Translations under genes and position numbers: made by a program
Part shown: one piece after another, positions 8,001-19,500 of the stretch
Layout of the letters: every line of letters starts with the position of its first letter
Position numbering within the stretch: position 1 is the stretch's first letter
Notes under the pieces: model-generated
The model's input: only the letters and a program-made list of their open reading frames with translations
Database searches by the model: none
Told to the model about the DNA's origin: nothing
Virus record (IMG/VR): IMGVR_UViG_3300029309_000106
Span: 1 to 38,684 of that record
Length of the DNA: 38,684 nt
Direction: 5' to 3' (one strand)
DNA from: a virus

Positions 8001-9830
8001 AAAGAATTAGCACTTTTAGACCAACAAAATAAAGCAATCTCTAAAGTAAAAAATAATTCAGCAGCTACTTCGGCTTCTGTTGACTTACAAAATACTATAT
8101 CCAGAGATAATGTAAAGAATTTACAAGATCAGAATGTAATTCAAAATCAATTACTTACTGCAGAAAGTCAAAAATTAATTGCAGCAGGAGATTTAACTAG
8201 TCTTACTGATGAGCAAAGAGAAGTGTATGCAAAAATTCTTACAAATAATGTAGCAATCGCAAAAGAAGGCGAAAAAATAGTAGGCGAAGAAGAAAAAGCT
8301 TTACTTATAAAACAAGCTAATCTAGAAAATGACAAACTAAAACTTGAGTTAGCTAATGCTCAAGTGGCCACACTTGTTAAAACGACTAAACTTCTTAATT
8401 TAGAAGCAAATATAAGAGCAGGTATTGGAGGAAAACTTACTCCAGCACAACAACTAAAAGCACAAAGAGTAGCTGCAGCAGAAGCTGTGAAAGCTGCAAT
8501 AAGACAACAACAATTCCAGATTACAAAATTTGAAATAGAAAGAGACATTCTTGAACTGAGACTTCTTGCTGCAGGAGTAGATGAAAAAGTTGTAAAAGCA
8601 ACTATAAAAAGAATGAATGAAAACTTTGAAACGAATAAAAAGATCACAGCAGAAAAAGTAAAACAAGCAAGACTTGATGAAAAAATGGTAGGCAAAGATC
8701 AGTTTAGTGGACTACTAGGTGACAGCTTTGGAGCAAGACAATCTTCTGCTATTGACTTAGCAAGAGAATCAATTGCACCTAGAGAGATTCTTGATGAAGA
8801 AGGAGAAGGAACTGGTAAGTTTAAAGTCGCTACTACTCAAGAAAAATTAGAAGCCTTATCAGAAGCAACAAAACCAATGAGAGATGCTTTGATAGCACTT
8901 GGGCCAGAGGGTGAATTAGTAGCAACTGCACAGCAAGGCTTATTAACTATGGCTTCAGCTTTTGATGTAATTAAGGACAAAGGTTTAGGAAGTTCAGAAG
9001 GAATAGCAGCTGTTGGAGCAACTATCGGTGCAGTATCACAAATAATGGCAGCAAATTCAAAAGCACAAATAGCAGAAATAGACAAACAAATCGCGGCAGA
9101 AAAGAAAAGAGACGGAAAATCAAAAGAGTCTCTTGCAAAAATAAAAGAGCTAGAAAAGAAAAAAGAAGCAATGGAAAAGAAAGCATTTGAAAGAAATAAG
9201 AAAATGCAAATGGCTCAAATAATTGCAAATACAGCTGCTGGTGTTATGAAAACAATGGGAGACACTGGGTTCTTTGGTGCTCCACTAGCAATGATGGTAG
9301 CTGCAATGGGTGCTGCACAATTAGCAATTGTTGCTAAAACAAAATTTGAGGGTGGATCAACAGGAGATATCCAAGCACCAAATACAAATCTACAAATTGG
9401 AAAAAGAAATAATGCAGTAGACGTATCAAGATCAGCAACTTCTGGAGAACTTAATTTCTTACGAGGAGGCAGAACAACTGGTCAAGATTTAGGTGGAGCA
9501 GGAGTAAGTTTCCCAGGTTCTGCAATGGGTAGAAAAGGATATGCTATGGGCTTCCGTAGAGGATATGCTGATGGTGGAGTAGTAGTTGGAGAAAGAGGGC
9601 CAGAGGTCATAACTCCTTCTAGTGATGTAGATATAGTACCAAACTTTGCTCTAGGCGGAGGAGAAACAAATGTAAACTTCTCAATCAATGCAATTGATGC
9701 TGCAGGAGTTGAAGACGTACTTACAAATCAAAGAGGAAATATTATAAGAATGATTCGTGAAGCAGCAAACGAAAACGGTGAAAGATTTTTAGAGACAGTC
9801 GATACACAGACATATGGGAGTAACACATAA
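5007..9830 (+). CDS. Tape measure protein
   Basis: This 1607-residue protein sets tail length and is threaded through the tube. The long length, Ala/Lys/Glu/Gln-rich coiled-coil composition and place after the chaperones are diagnostic. Hydrophobic stretches lie at about 85-115 (AYATLAANVFAATAAF), 295-325 (LFAVLSKGIIATALPML), 535-565 (FTAIPVIGQLLLVVDLLIAG) and 1400-1445 (ANTAAGVMKTMG...AMMVAAMGAAQ). They could enter the host membrane during DNA delivery. Coiled-coil segments occupy about 330-430, 610-660, 920-1210 and 1340-1400. The C-terminus has the typical tape-measure tail motif YADGGVVVGERGPEVITP (about 1520-1537). No lytic transglycosylase or peptidase motif is evident. At about 1.5 Å per residue it predicts a tail near 240 nm, an estimate from the family rule. 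Confidence 0.9.
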   Translation: MANKVLIEVIATSKGLKVVAKDTEAVVQSTKKLEKEQKKTTRSTKKQTDAHAKYDKQNKSVMQGNLSASKSFSKMKETIGGGSSGLVQAYATLAANVFAATAAFTALRQASQVTQLVEGLQALGAASGKNLELLAVNIKEAAGQAIALDQALRTASVGASAGFSSTQIEGLASVARDAAIALGRDVGDAVDRLTRGAAKLEPEILDELGIFVRLDDASAKYAASIGVASSELTRFQQRQAFANEIIEQGGQKFGELGDKVEASPFDQLAATLGDLSRTIMDAFNSILGPVAGFLSNNTVALAGLFAVLSKGIIATALPMLNTFSESAQKASLQSMAMAEREEKTANRKIQQQRKALQPLKMVKGEYGELFKKIKKGTATIEEQELANKKLLSTISIRQKNVNKGALKNIQQKQQELKLIKDEQRELQKLINLEKGREGSRGAAKFFGAQSNFDRRGGKILGNLDKDIASGDVLGGFNKAIKAASRNSGKLMKDTRAASGSMKILGFTASGPVAKGLRLAGTSFKIFGLSGKIAIKGLFTAIPVIGQLLLVVDLLIAGLKKAVAFFANFKGEASELEKTTKNLEMSLKGVDKMMSQGALANKSAGEALIIQANATGGLIDAMEAQSEAQAKAREEASDFGKILMNIGDGFEVFGMKIANTFQPVTQFFANISLNLKLFSLEFQKSAAGLFNVMAHINNFFADDSAKIEIIDPEKLREELDKEIFAINQSIEQARLSMQRLATNDTLDLLDNATIVSAEFKAMTAIIKAGGPALNELSDFMGTDNINTFVGQIDSLKKGLAETDGEAEAITKLLESTFSPAVAKLAGNFVKTDKELGSTVDVVGLLGAVLSQGTATTVDAGKAAEELGETFKNSGEKINKFFTGLKEKSKLGPMLTEFKNFETLTNSIRTGEGGDIAFLEQFEKAPASLQRFLTNTKEITNQQQRLNQLKSIETDNLFDQVMIQQMIEELSTQIADGIEAEGIKLKENLNTLIQFELIRKKELALLDQQNKAISKVKNNSAATSASVDLQNTISRDNVKNLQDQNVIQNQLLTAESQKLIAAGDLTSLTDEQREVYAKILTNNVAIAKEGEKIVGEEEKALLIKQANLENDKLKLELANAQVATLVKTTKLLNLEANIRAGIGGKLTPAQQLKAQRVAAAEAVKAAIRQQQFQITKFEIERDILELRLLAAGVDEKVVKATIKRMNENFETNKKITAEKVKQARLDEKMVGKDQFSGLLGDSFGARQSSAIDLARESIAPREILDEEGEGTGKFKVATTQEKLEALSEATKPMRDALIALGPEGELVATAQQGLLTMASAFDVIKDKGLGSSEGIAAVGATIGAVSQIMAANSKAQIAEIDKQIAAEKKRDGKSKESLAKIKELEKKKEAMEKKAFERNKKMQMAQIIANTAAGVMKTMGDTGFFGAPLAMMVAAMGAAQLAIVAKTKFEGGSTGDIQAPNTNLQIGKRNNAVDVSRSATSGELNFLRGGRTTGQDLGGAGVSFPGSAMGRKGYAMGFRRGYADGGVVVGERGPEVITPSSDVDIVPNFALGGGETNVNFSINAIDAAGVEDVLTNQRGNIIRMIREAANENGERFLETVDTQTYGSNT

Positions 9831-10534
9831 TGGCATTTACTAGTTTTGCAAACAGATTACCAGATCCAGCTTTTAAAATTACAGAAGCAGGAGAAAATGC
9901 AAACAGTGGAAACGCTGGACCAGGCTTTGCTTCGGTAAAATTTTCTAGTGAACAACCTATATCGGTATCAAGAACAAATAGTGGGAGAGTGATAACTCGA
10001 GCAATAGTATCGCATAAGTGGAAAATTCAAATTTCATATAATCCAATGACTCGTAATGAGTTCGAGCCTGTGTACAACTTTTTATTAGAGCGACGTGGTA
10101 GGCTAAAGCCATTTTTTGTAAAATTACCACAACATTCTCCCAGAACTACAACAAGTGGAACATACACCATACAAGGGCCAGTAAGTGCTGGGAGCCCTAG
10201 TTTACTTACTACAGTTGGTTCTTTGTCAGGAGGTGTAAGACCTGGTGATTTAATTACAGTAAATGATACATCAAATACAAATCATACAAAAGCATATCAA
10301 ATTGTAAGAGTAAATGATAGCACAAATAAGTTATCTAGTGATACAGATTTAAATAATGTGAATGAAAGAAGATTATTTATAGTTCCTCCTTTAGCAAGAG
10401 ATGTTACTAACGCGTCTACAATTAATTATGCCACTCCACTTATACGAGTAATTTTAGCAAGTGATATTCAAGAATATGACTTAGGAACAAATAATTTATA
10501 TCAATTTAGTTTGAATTTAGAGGAAGCGCAATAA
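9830..10534 (+). CDS. Distal tail / minor tail protein (gpM- or Dit-like position)
   Basis: This 234-residue protein starts at TAATG overlapping the tape measure stop and ends directly before the next ATG. The N-terminal region (residues 1-105) has TNSGRVITRAIVSHKWKIQI, then NEFEPVYNFLLERRGRLKPF, the strand-helix-strand layout of minor tail proteins that follow tape measures (DUF2460/gpM-like). A middle section of about residues 110-195 (TYTIQGPVSAGSPSLLT...GVRPGDLITVND) looks like an inserted beta domain, and the last segment (PLIRVILASDIQEYDLGTNNLYQFSLNLEE) returns to the core fold. It probably forms the ring joining the tube to the tail tip. Assignment is by layout and gene order. Confidence 0.6.
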   Translation: MAFTSFANRLPDPAFKITEAGENANSGNAGPGFASVKFSSEQPISVSRTNSGRVITRAIVSHKWKIQISYNPMTRNEFEPVYNFLLERRGRLKPFFVKLPQHSPRTTTSGTYTIQGPVSAGSPSLLTTVGSLSGGVRPGDLITVNDTSNTNHTKAYQIVRVNDSTNKLSSDTDLNNVNERRLFIVPPLARDVTNASTINYATPLIRVILASDIQEYDLGTNNLYQFSLNLEEAQ

Positions 10535-13500
10535 ATGGCAGAAAGAGATATTAATAATCCTAATTTAAGGACGGCTCTAATTAATGGTGATCCGTTTGAG
10601 TATGCACATCTAATAAAATTTGAACGCCCCTTTGTACCCTTTAAAGGAGACCACAGAACAAATGCAAACCGTTACGTATATCTTACTGATGGACAAAGAG
10701 ACCTAACTTATGATGGTGATACATATCGTGCAAGCGGTATAATGACTGTTGGTGGGTACTCAGAAACAACACAAGCAAAAGCAACAAACATGAGCCTTAC
10801 TTTACCAGGAGAGTTTCTTGGTACTAAATTTAGTTTTACAGGAAACTTTACTAATGCAGGAAAAATTCGAGGTAGAGATGCAGATAATATAGATTTCTTT
10901 GAAGAAGGGTTTCGAGAAGGCGATAAAGTACGTTTAACTAGGACAAATGGTACTGATTTTTCTGATGGAGACAATCAAAAAGACTTTATTGTTACAGGAT
11001 TTGAACTTGCAAACGAAAGAATAGTTTTAGCAAGGACTGGTACTGATACTGATGATAGCGCCTTTCTTTCTAGTAGTACAGGCAATATAGGACTTACACT
11101 TGAATTAATAAATGAAGAATATAAAGGTGCCACAATGGAAAAAGGCACTACACAAAATGTAGCGTCTACTGCCGATGGTACAGCTACAATTACACTAACA
11201 GCAGCAAACTCAAAAATAGAAAAAGGACAATTAGTTTCCGGCCCTGGAGTTATTGATGAAACAGTAGTAAAGTCTATAAATGGAACAACACTTATTTTAA
11301 CAAAAGAACAGCCTCGTATACCAGCAGGAGCAAAATTAGTATTTACAAATCCAAGTTTTGTTAATAGAGAAGTATTTGTTTACAAAGCTTTTATTAATCC
11401 TGAAACAGGTGGAGTATATGGAGACCCTGTACTTATATTTAAAGGAATCACAGCTTCAACAAATATACAAGAATCACCCAACTCTAGTAAAGTTCAATGG
11501 AATCTTACAAGTCATTGGGGAGACTTTGCAGAAATTCGAGGCAGAATTACCACAGATGAAATACATAGATCAGTAGACGCAAATGGTAAAGCAAATCCAG
11601 ACTTAACAATTCGACCAGAATATGCAACTGACTTAGGATTTTTACATGCAGAATCCTCTTTAAACACAATCGCAATTTATCAAACAACTGAAACTCGTAC
11701 AAGAATGAAGTCCAAGAAAAGAGGTGGACTCGCTGGTCTTGTAGGAATGAAAAAATATTACATGGAGGAGTATCAAGTTCAAGTTGATAATGAAGTTGAT
11801 TTAAGTGTTCACTTACAAGGTAGGCACTTACCTGTTCTGTATGGGGTTCAAAGAATAAATGGTATTCCAATTTTTGCTGATACAAAATCAAATAATTCAA
11901 AAGAAGTTTACGTGGTATATGCACTAGCAGAAGGACAAGTACATGGTATTTATAATATGTACATTGATGGTGCACCTCTAATTTGTACTGATAAATCAGA
12001 TTTTGATGTAAGAAATGCTTCAACAGGTACTGATAAAGACAATACTCAATTACAGTGCTATGGTAGAGCAGACCAAGGAAGTACACTAAGTGGAGCAAAT
12101 GTTACTGCTTCTACTGGGAATACAATCATAGACATAGATGATGAAGATTTAGCAGAGGACATGCATGAAGAATATGCAGAGTACAGTGCGTATGCAAATA
12201 TAAATCAAGGACGAGCAAGACAATTTCAAAACTTTAATGAATCTTCAATTCAAAGTTTGTCTACTTCCTCAGATGCAGAAGGATTACGACACAGAGAAAC
12301 AGCAAGTATAAGTCACCCTTATAGTATGCATTTTACTTTTTATCAAGGTAAAAGAAACCAAAAGGGAGATAATAATCTAACAACTATTGCACAAGCAAAT
12401 CAATTTAAGAGACAAGCAGATTATTTTTCAGGAAGCAAAGCATACTGGAGCCCAGAGCACAGATTATTAGATACTGCTTATGCAGTTATGAAATTTACAA
12501 TTGACGCAGATCAAACAACTATTCCTGATATAGAATATGTAGTAAAAGGAAAAGTTTTAGAAAACTATAACTATGATGGTACATATGTGCCCGATCCTTT
12601 CTATACTTCTGACGCACACACTAATTTTTTAGAAGGAGATACAGTCAAAGTTCAAGTAGATTCATCTGGATTTAAATATCTAAAAGAAGATGGAACTTTA
12701 ACAGTAACAGAATCAGAGGGAGCAGATTTTAGAATATTAGATAAGTATTTATTTACTCCTGCAGAAGGAACTGCTTACTATCGCTTTAGACTAGACAATG
12801 TTCCTAACTTATATGTTAGTGGTGGAACTACACACTCTGTACCACAATATACTTCTTTAAGATTAAGATCAGGAAGTAACTCTTGGTACATGCTTACTTA
12901 TAATCATGAAGTTCTTGGAGCAACAACATGGCCAGAGGCTGATCAAACTATTACAACAAACACAATGTCAACAGACAGTAATGGTGTATTAAAAGCTACA
13001 TTAACAAATGCTCAAAAAACAAAATTACAAAATTTTTACTCTGGACTAACTGGTAGTACAAGTTCGAGTAATGCTTTTTTACAGTTTAAAGGTGGTAAAG
13101 GAATATTTGGTAAATTAAGAGAAGCTGTATTTCAAGCCATTATTAGTGGCAATGAAATAACCTTTTCTGGAACAAATTATTCAGCAAACCAAAACTCAAA
13201 TTCTGGGCAACCATTAAATGGAACAGCAATACTATCTTCTACTGTTTTTGACTTTAGTAACATAAGTGCATTAGCCTCACTTTCAAACAATGCAAGAGTA
13301 GTAGGTGCAACACTTGAAATTATAGAAACAGGTGAAAAAAGAACGATTACAGATTTTAATACAACTTCAAACTTTCTTACAATTGATGACCCTTTTGTTA
13401 AACCTCCGACAGCAGAGAATACTTTTAGAATAAATGAAAAAGGAGCAGACTCAAGGTCTTCTATCAATCCAGCTATACAGCTTACAGACATGCTTGTCAA

Positions 13501-16500
13501 TGATAGATTTGGTAAAGCTTTAGATATAAACAATGATATAGATTTACCTTCAATACGAGAATCTGCACTATTATGTGATACTCGTTCTGATGTTTCTCTG
13601 CCTTTAGCAAGCACAGCTTCTTGTGTAGCAGGAGACGTTTATAAATTAGTAGATCCAGACAATAGTAATACACATATTGCTTCTGGTAAAGTTCTTGAAT
13701 CCACAAGTAATTCTGCAAGTGTTACATTTACAAATGTATCGGGTAAATTTATTCGTTCTTATCAAGATTACGTATCTTACAATGTAGGAGATATTGTTAC
13801 AAATGTTGTATCAGGAGAAAGTAAATATTACCGAGTTACAACTGCAGGAATAAAATCTACTGCTCCAACCCATGCCACAGGTACAACAAATGGATTTAAA
13901 TACATTTCTTCAATATCACTAACAAGAGAAACAGGCAGTGGCCCCAGCACTTTAACACTTGGTGCAGATGGTAGAACACCAGAATATAGTTTATACGATT
14001 CCGATTTTGTAAAATATTGGAGATACTTAGGGTGGGAGGAAAACAGACAATATGCTGTAACTCGACATCAAACTAATTTTATCTTTGCTACAGAAAGATC
14101 AATCTTTGAAAACATTAATGCTTTACTTTCACACTTTAATGGTATACTTTCATATTCAAATGGAAAATATTTATTAAGTGTAGAGACAGCAGAAAATGTT
14201 CCAAGCTCTAATGTTCAAAATGGTATTGAGCAAAATCCAGAATTTATAACAAATGACGACATACTCGGCACTATTAGTCTAAATGATAATAGCCAAAAGA
14301 ACGCTAAAAATACAATTAAAGCAAGTATAAGTGACCCTCAAAATAATTTTAGTTCAAGGGCAGTATCTTTCTTTAACTCAGATTTTCTAAAAGCGGATAA
14401 AGGAAAAGTAAAAACTGGAAGTTATCCGATTACAGGAATTACAAGTTATTATAATGCTCGTATAGGAGTAGAGAAAGAATTAATACAAAGTAGGTATAGT
14501 AAAGAAATATCATTTACAGTTGGGCCAAAAGGTTTACTTCTTAGACCTGGTGAAGTTATCGCACTTACTTATGAGCCTTTTGGTTTTGAGAGCAAGTTAT
14601 TTAGAATAGAAAACTTAACCTATAACTCAAATTGTAATACATCTATAAAAGCTAGAGAATATAATGAGAATATTTATGCAATTACTAGCCAGAGAGCAAG
14701 TATTGCACAAGCAGCTGCTTCAGGAGGTAACCTATCTCTTGCGGCACCAGGCGCTCCACAGAATCTTACAACAGCAACTGCTAAACCAGGTATTGTTACA
14801 CTTAATTGGACAAATGGTGCAGGATTCAAAGAAGCTATTGACTCTACTGAAATATGGAGAGCTAATACTCAAGGTAGTAGTGGCTCTGTTCCTGATCATG
14901 CTGACTTACTTACTGTAGTAGATAATGCTACTACTTTTAATGACGCAGTAGGTGTTGCAGGAACTTATTTCTATTGGATTCGACATCGAAGAATGTCAAG
15001 AAGAACAAGTGATAACTCAACAGTAAAATTATTGAGTGCTTATGAATCAAATATAGATGCAGGTGTATCTGGAGTAGCAAAAGTTCTATCTCCTCAACTT
15101 GATGTAGATATTTCTAGTTTTCAAGTTAAATTCAATGCATCAAATGCACTAACTCCCGGAGGAGCTTCGCAAGATGCTACATTTACTGCAACACTCAGAA
15201 ATATTACTTCTAATAGTGTGACATTTACACTTGTAGACGCAGATGGTACTACAACAGCCACAGATGGTGTTGTGTTTACAAATAACAGTACAAGCGTAGT
15301 GGATAGTAGTGCACCTTTTACAGCAACCCTCGATGCTTCTAGTTTCTCACATAATACAGCAAACAAGTTTGTAAAAGTAGCTGTAACAGATTCAGGAACA
15401 AGTGAAAACTTTACAGAACTCATACCAATTACAGTAACAAAAGATGGAAGTTCTGGAGGTGTTGGAGTTGATGCAGTAGCAATCAAACTAACTCCAAGTA
15501 GTCATGTAGTAGCTTATACTGCAGTTGGTGGAGAAACTACAACTGTAAGTTTTACTACTGCTTCACAGGGAACTGGTGGATTTTCAGGCACTCCTCATTT
15601 TAGATTCTTAGTAGGTGGAGTAACTCAAGCGACTTCTACAACATCTACATTTACTTTAGCAGATCATTCAGCTTCTTGTACATTTACTAGTGGAAGTACA
15701 ACTGTTACTCACTCTTCTGGTACAACATTTTTTCCAGGTCAAAGAGTTATTTCAGATTCAGTTCCCGAGGGAACAACAATAGCAAGCGTCACTAATGGTA
15801 CAACTTTTGTATTAAGTGCTAACGCAACAGCAAGTGGAGCAGTTACCACAACTATTACCGATGAACCAGCAGCAGATAATACTGTTGCAGTTACTGTTCA
15901 GCTATTTGATGGAGATCCAAGTGCAAGTGGCACACTCAAAGCTTCCGATACAGTTACAATTTTTGGTGTAAGATCTGGTACAGATAGTATAACAGCTTTC
16001 TTAACAAATAATTCACATACAGTATCATCAAATCCAGACGGAACATTTGCAAGTGGAGCACTTGATGATGCAGGTGGAACATTCAAAGTTTTTGTTGGAA
16101 CAACAGATAAAACAGGCGATTGTACTTTTGCAGAAGTTTCAGGAGAAGAAACTAGTGGTTTAACTAGTAGTATAAATAGTAGCACTGGGGTATACGCAGT
16201 TACTGGTCTTACAGTAGATAGTGCTGTAAATATATTTAGAGCAACAATACCAGCTAACGTTTCTCCTTCAGGTAACGCAGTCACATTAGACCAAACATAT
16301 AGTATATCAAAATCACGAACAGGGCAAACAGGATCAGCGGGGTCAGATGCAAAAACAGTAAAACTCACTTCAACTGGGTATGCAATCGCGTATGATGAAA
16401 ATAATGGAAGCCCTTCACCTAGTGGCACTCTTACATTAACTGCAACAGCGTCAAACTTTACAAACCCTTTCTTTAAATTTACAGGTGATGGTATAACTGA

Positions 16501-19500
16501 TGAAACTTCATACACAGATGGAGCATCGGGAGATTCAGATACTATTAGTTTTTCTATTCCTACTAGCTTCTTTTCAACACCACAAGTTTTAAGAGTGGGA
16601 GTTGCAGAACAAGCTGCAGCTACAACAGAGATCGCTTTTGATTCTATAGCAATCGCAGCAGTTAAAGATGGTGGAACGGGTGCAGATGCTTTTACTGTAA
16701 TACTTACAAATGAATCTCACACTTTACCTGCAAACTCATCAGGAACGGTTACAAGTTTTGCTGGGTCAGGCACAGATATTCAAGTTTTTAAAGGAACTTC
16801 TCCTTTAGAAGGTATTTTATCAGGAACTCCTTCAACAGGTAAATTTAAAGTTACTGCTACGCCTTCAAATATTACTACTGGAACTATTTCTCTCCAAAGC
16901 AGTGATGAAATAGTTCGAGTCGCAAATCACAGTAATATGACTCAAGATATTGCAAGTATTTCTTACAGCATAGATGTGGAGGGTACTAGTACCACATTTA
17001 TCAAAAAACAATCTTTTACAAAATCAAAAGAAGGCGCAGAAGGAGACGACTCTATAAGTGGAGTACTAACAAATGAAAATACTTCTGCTATTGAGTTTCA
17101 AGGATTTGGTGCTCAATCAGGGTCTTTCATAGTTTATTCTGGAACAAGTGGTGAATTTAAAGTATTTGAAGGTGCAACAGAAAAAACAAGTGGAGTCGTT
17201 TTTGGCATAAGTGGAGGAAGTTCTTCAAGTGGTTCTACAACTAAAACTCAAAATAATTTAACTCTTACTATTAATAATAGTACAGGAATATATAGTGTAA
17301 GTGGAGCAAGTTGGAGCACAGAAGCAGAAACGTTTACACTTACTGCAACAATTGGTAGCACAGTTATAGAAAGAGTCTTCAATATAGATAAAAAAGTTGG
17401 TTTAACAGTTACAAGATTAACTGCATCAGAGCAAGCGTTTAGTTATGATGGAAATGGAGCAAATCCAAGTCCTGGTACAATTACTCTTACTGCTTCTGAG
17501 CCTACTGCTTTTTCTCAATTTCCTTCAGGAAATTATCAGTATAGATTTAGTAAATCAACAAATAACGGAGCAAGTTTTAGTGTTCTTGGTAGCGGATTTT
17601 CTACAAATGGAAATCTAAGTGATAGACAACTTTCTGTAAGTGCAGGAGCTCTAAGTTTAGGAAATGAAATATTTAAAGTTGAAGTAAGACACTCAAGTAA
17701 TACTAGTCAAATATTAGACGAAGATCAAACAACTCTTCTTAGATTAAAAGAGGGAGCTGCTGGAGCACCAGGTAGTCAAACAGCAAATATACAAATATAT
17801 AAAAGAACTAGTTCCTCTTCTGCTCCAGCTAAACCAGGTAATGGTTCAACATTTACTTTTAGTACAGCAGCATTAACAGGACAAGCTATAACAGATGGGT
17901 GGAGTCAGACAGTTCCAAGTGGAACAGCGCAATATTTATGGACATGTAGTAAAACAATTACAGCATCAGCATCTACAACATCTGTAACAATTAATCAAGC
18001 AGACTGGTCAACTGTAGTTTTACAATCAGAAGCACAAGTATCTAGAGTTGCAACAAAAAGAATTTATTTTGATTCATGGGCTTTTGGGGATAATTTACCT
18101 ACTATAAGTAATACTCAAAGAGATGGAATTTCATATAACTTTGATACTGGAGCATGTACTAGTTTACCTCCAAGCTGGAGTACTAGCATTGGCACAGTAC
18201 CCTATGCATATGTAGATGTTACATTTAACGAAAGTACATATGAAGGATCGTATACTAGAAGTTTAGGAGCTATTCGTGTAGTTGGAGTTTTTGACCGAAT
18301 AGATGTTGATGACTTTGATGTAAGTTTTGATGCTTCTAATGATTTTCAGTTACGATTTGGAAACGCAGGGGTAGGAACATCAGCATTTCAAACTACAACG
18401 ACTCCTGCTGGACTTAAAAATAATCAGATTAGTTTAGACTCTGATGGTAAAATAACAGGAGCTAGTTCAACTCTTAGTAATGTAGTAGTTTCAAATGAAA
18501 AAGTTACAGTTAATAATGATGGAAAACTAGTAGGAATAGGAACTACTGATATAAAAGTTGATGTATCAAAAATTGCTTCTAGTGATGTAGTAGGTGTCTC
18601 GGGTAAATTATTTACTGCTTTACCAGCTTCAGGAGCAACAGTAGGTGCTACTGCGGGAACTGATCTTAAAGAATCAGATGGAAGTGTACTTGCAGACACA
18701 GCAATTAAAAATGACGAACTAGATGTAGCTATTGATGGAACAGCAATTAAATTAAAAATAGGAAGTAATGAAACTTCAACAGTAACAGCGACTCAAGGAC
18801 TTGTCGGATTAAGTGGAGTTCAAAATGATGCTGACCAAACAAGCACTAATACTTCTGCAGATACAGCTAAAGTAAATAATGTTGCTGCTTCAACAGTTTC
18901 GGGAGGAGCAGCAAGAGCCAACTCAGGATTAACTTCTACAGGAGTTGTAAATAAACTTGTACCAAAAGAAAAGGGTGGTTTTAATGAAGATATATCTGGA
19001 AAAACTGGAGTATTAGACTTTAGTAGTGGAACTGCAAACTTTAGATCAACTCTACCGACAAATAGAGGCGGGTTCGGACTAAACGTTGCAACCTTATTTG
19101 GAAGCGATATAGGGAGATTCCCAAGATGGAACGGCACCACTTTTGAAGTTGCAAATGAAAATGATTTTAAAAATGACCAAATTATAGATGGAAGTGGTAA
19201 CTTATTAGATAGTGTTGATATTAATTTACCTGGTGGTAGTACCATTAGCACAACTCAACTACAAAATATAAAAGGTACTTTTGATAATATTGATAATTCA
19301 TCTAATATAAAATTAAGTGCTTCTAAAGTTCCGATTGATTCAAATATATTTGAAGCACCAGGAGCTGTTGTTACAATCAAAGACAATGGTATTGATGGAG
19401 ACGCAATTAGTAGCTCAACTACAATTATAGCAGGCTCAGGAGCAAATAGAGCAGTATTAGATGGAGCACATTCCTCAGTAAGAATATACGCAGGAAGTGC

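Noticed and set aside
11547-12098. 183-codon - strand frame inside the tail-tip gene
   Set aside because: Composition is Leu/Tyr/His-heavy low-complexity sequence, typical of an antisense shadow; the + strand frame is continuous and recognisable.
15898-16515. 205-codon - strand frame opposite the Ig-like modules
   Set aside because: Val/Ser/Pro-rich shadow of the Gly/Ser/Thr-rich + strand modules; no start signal.
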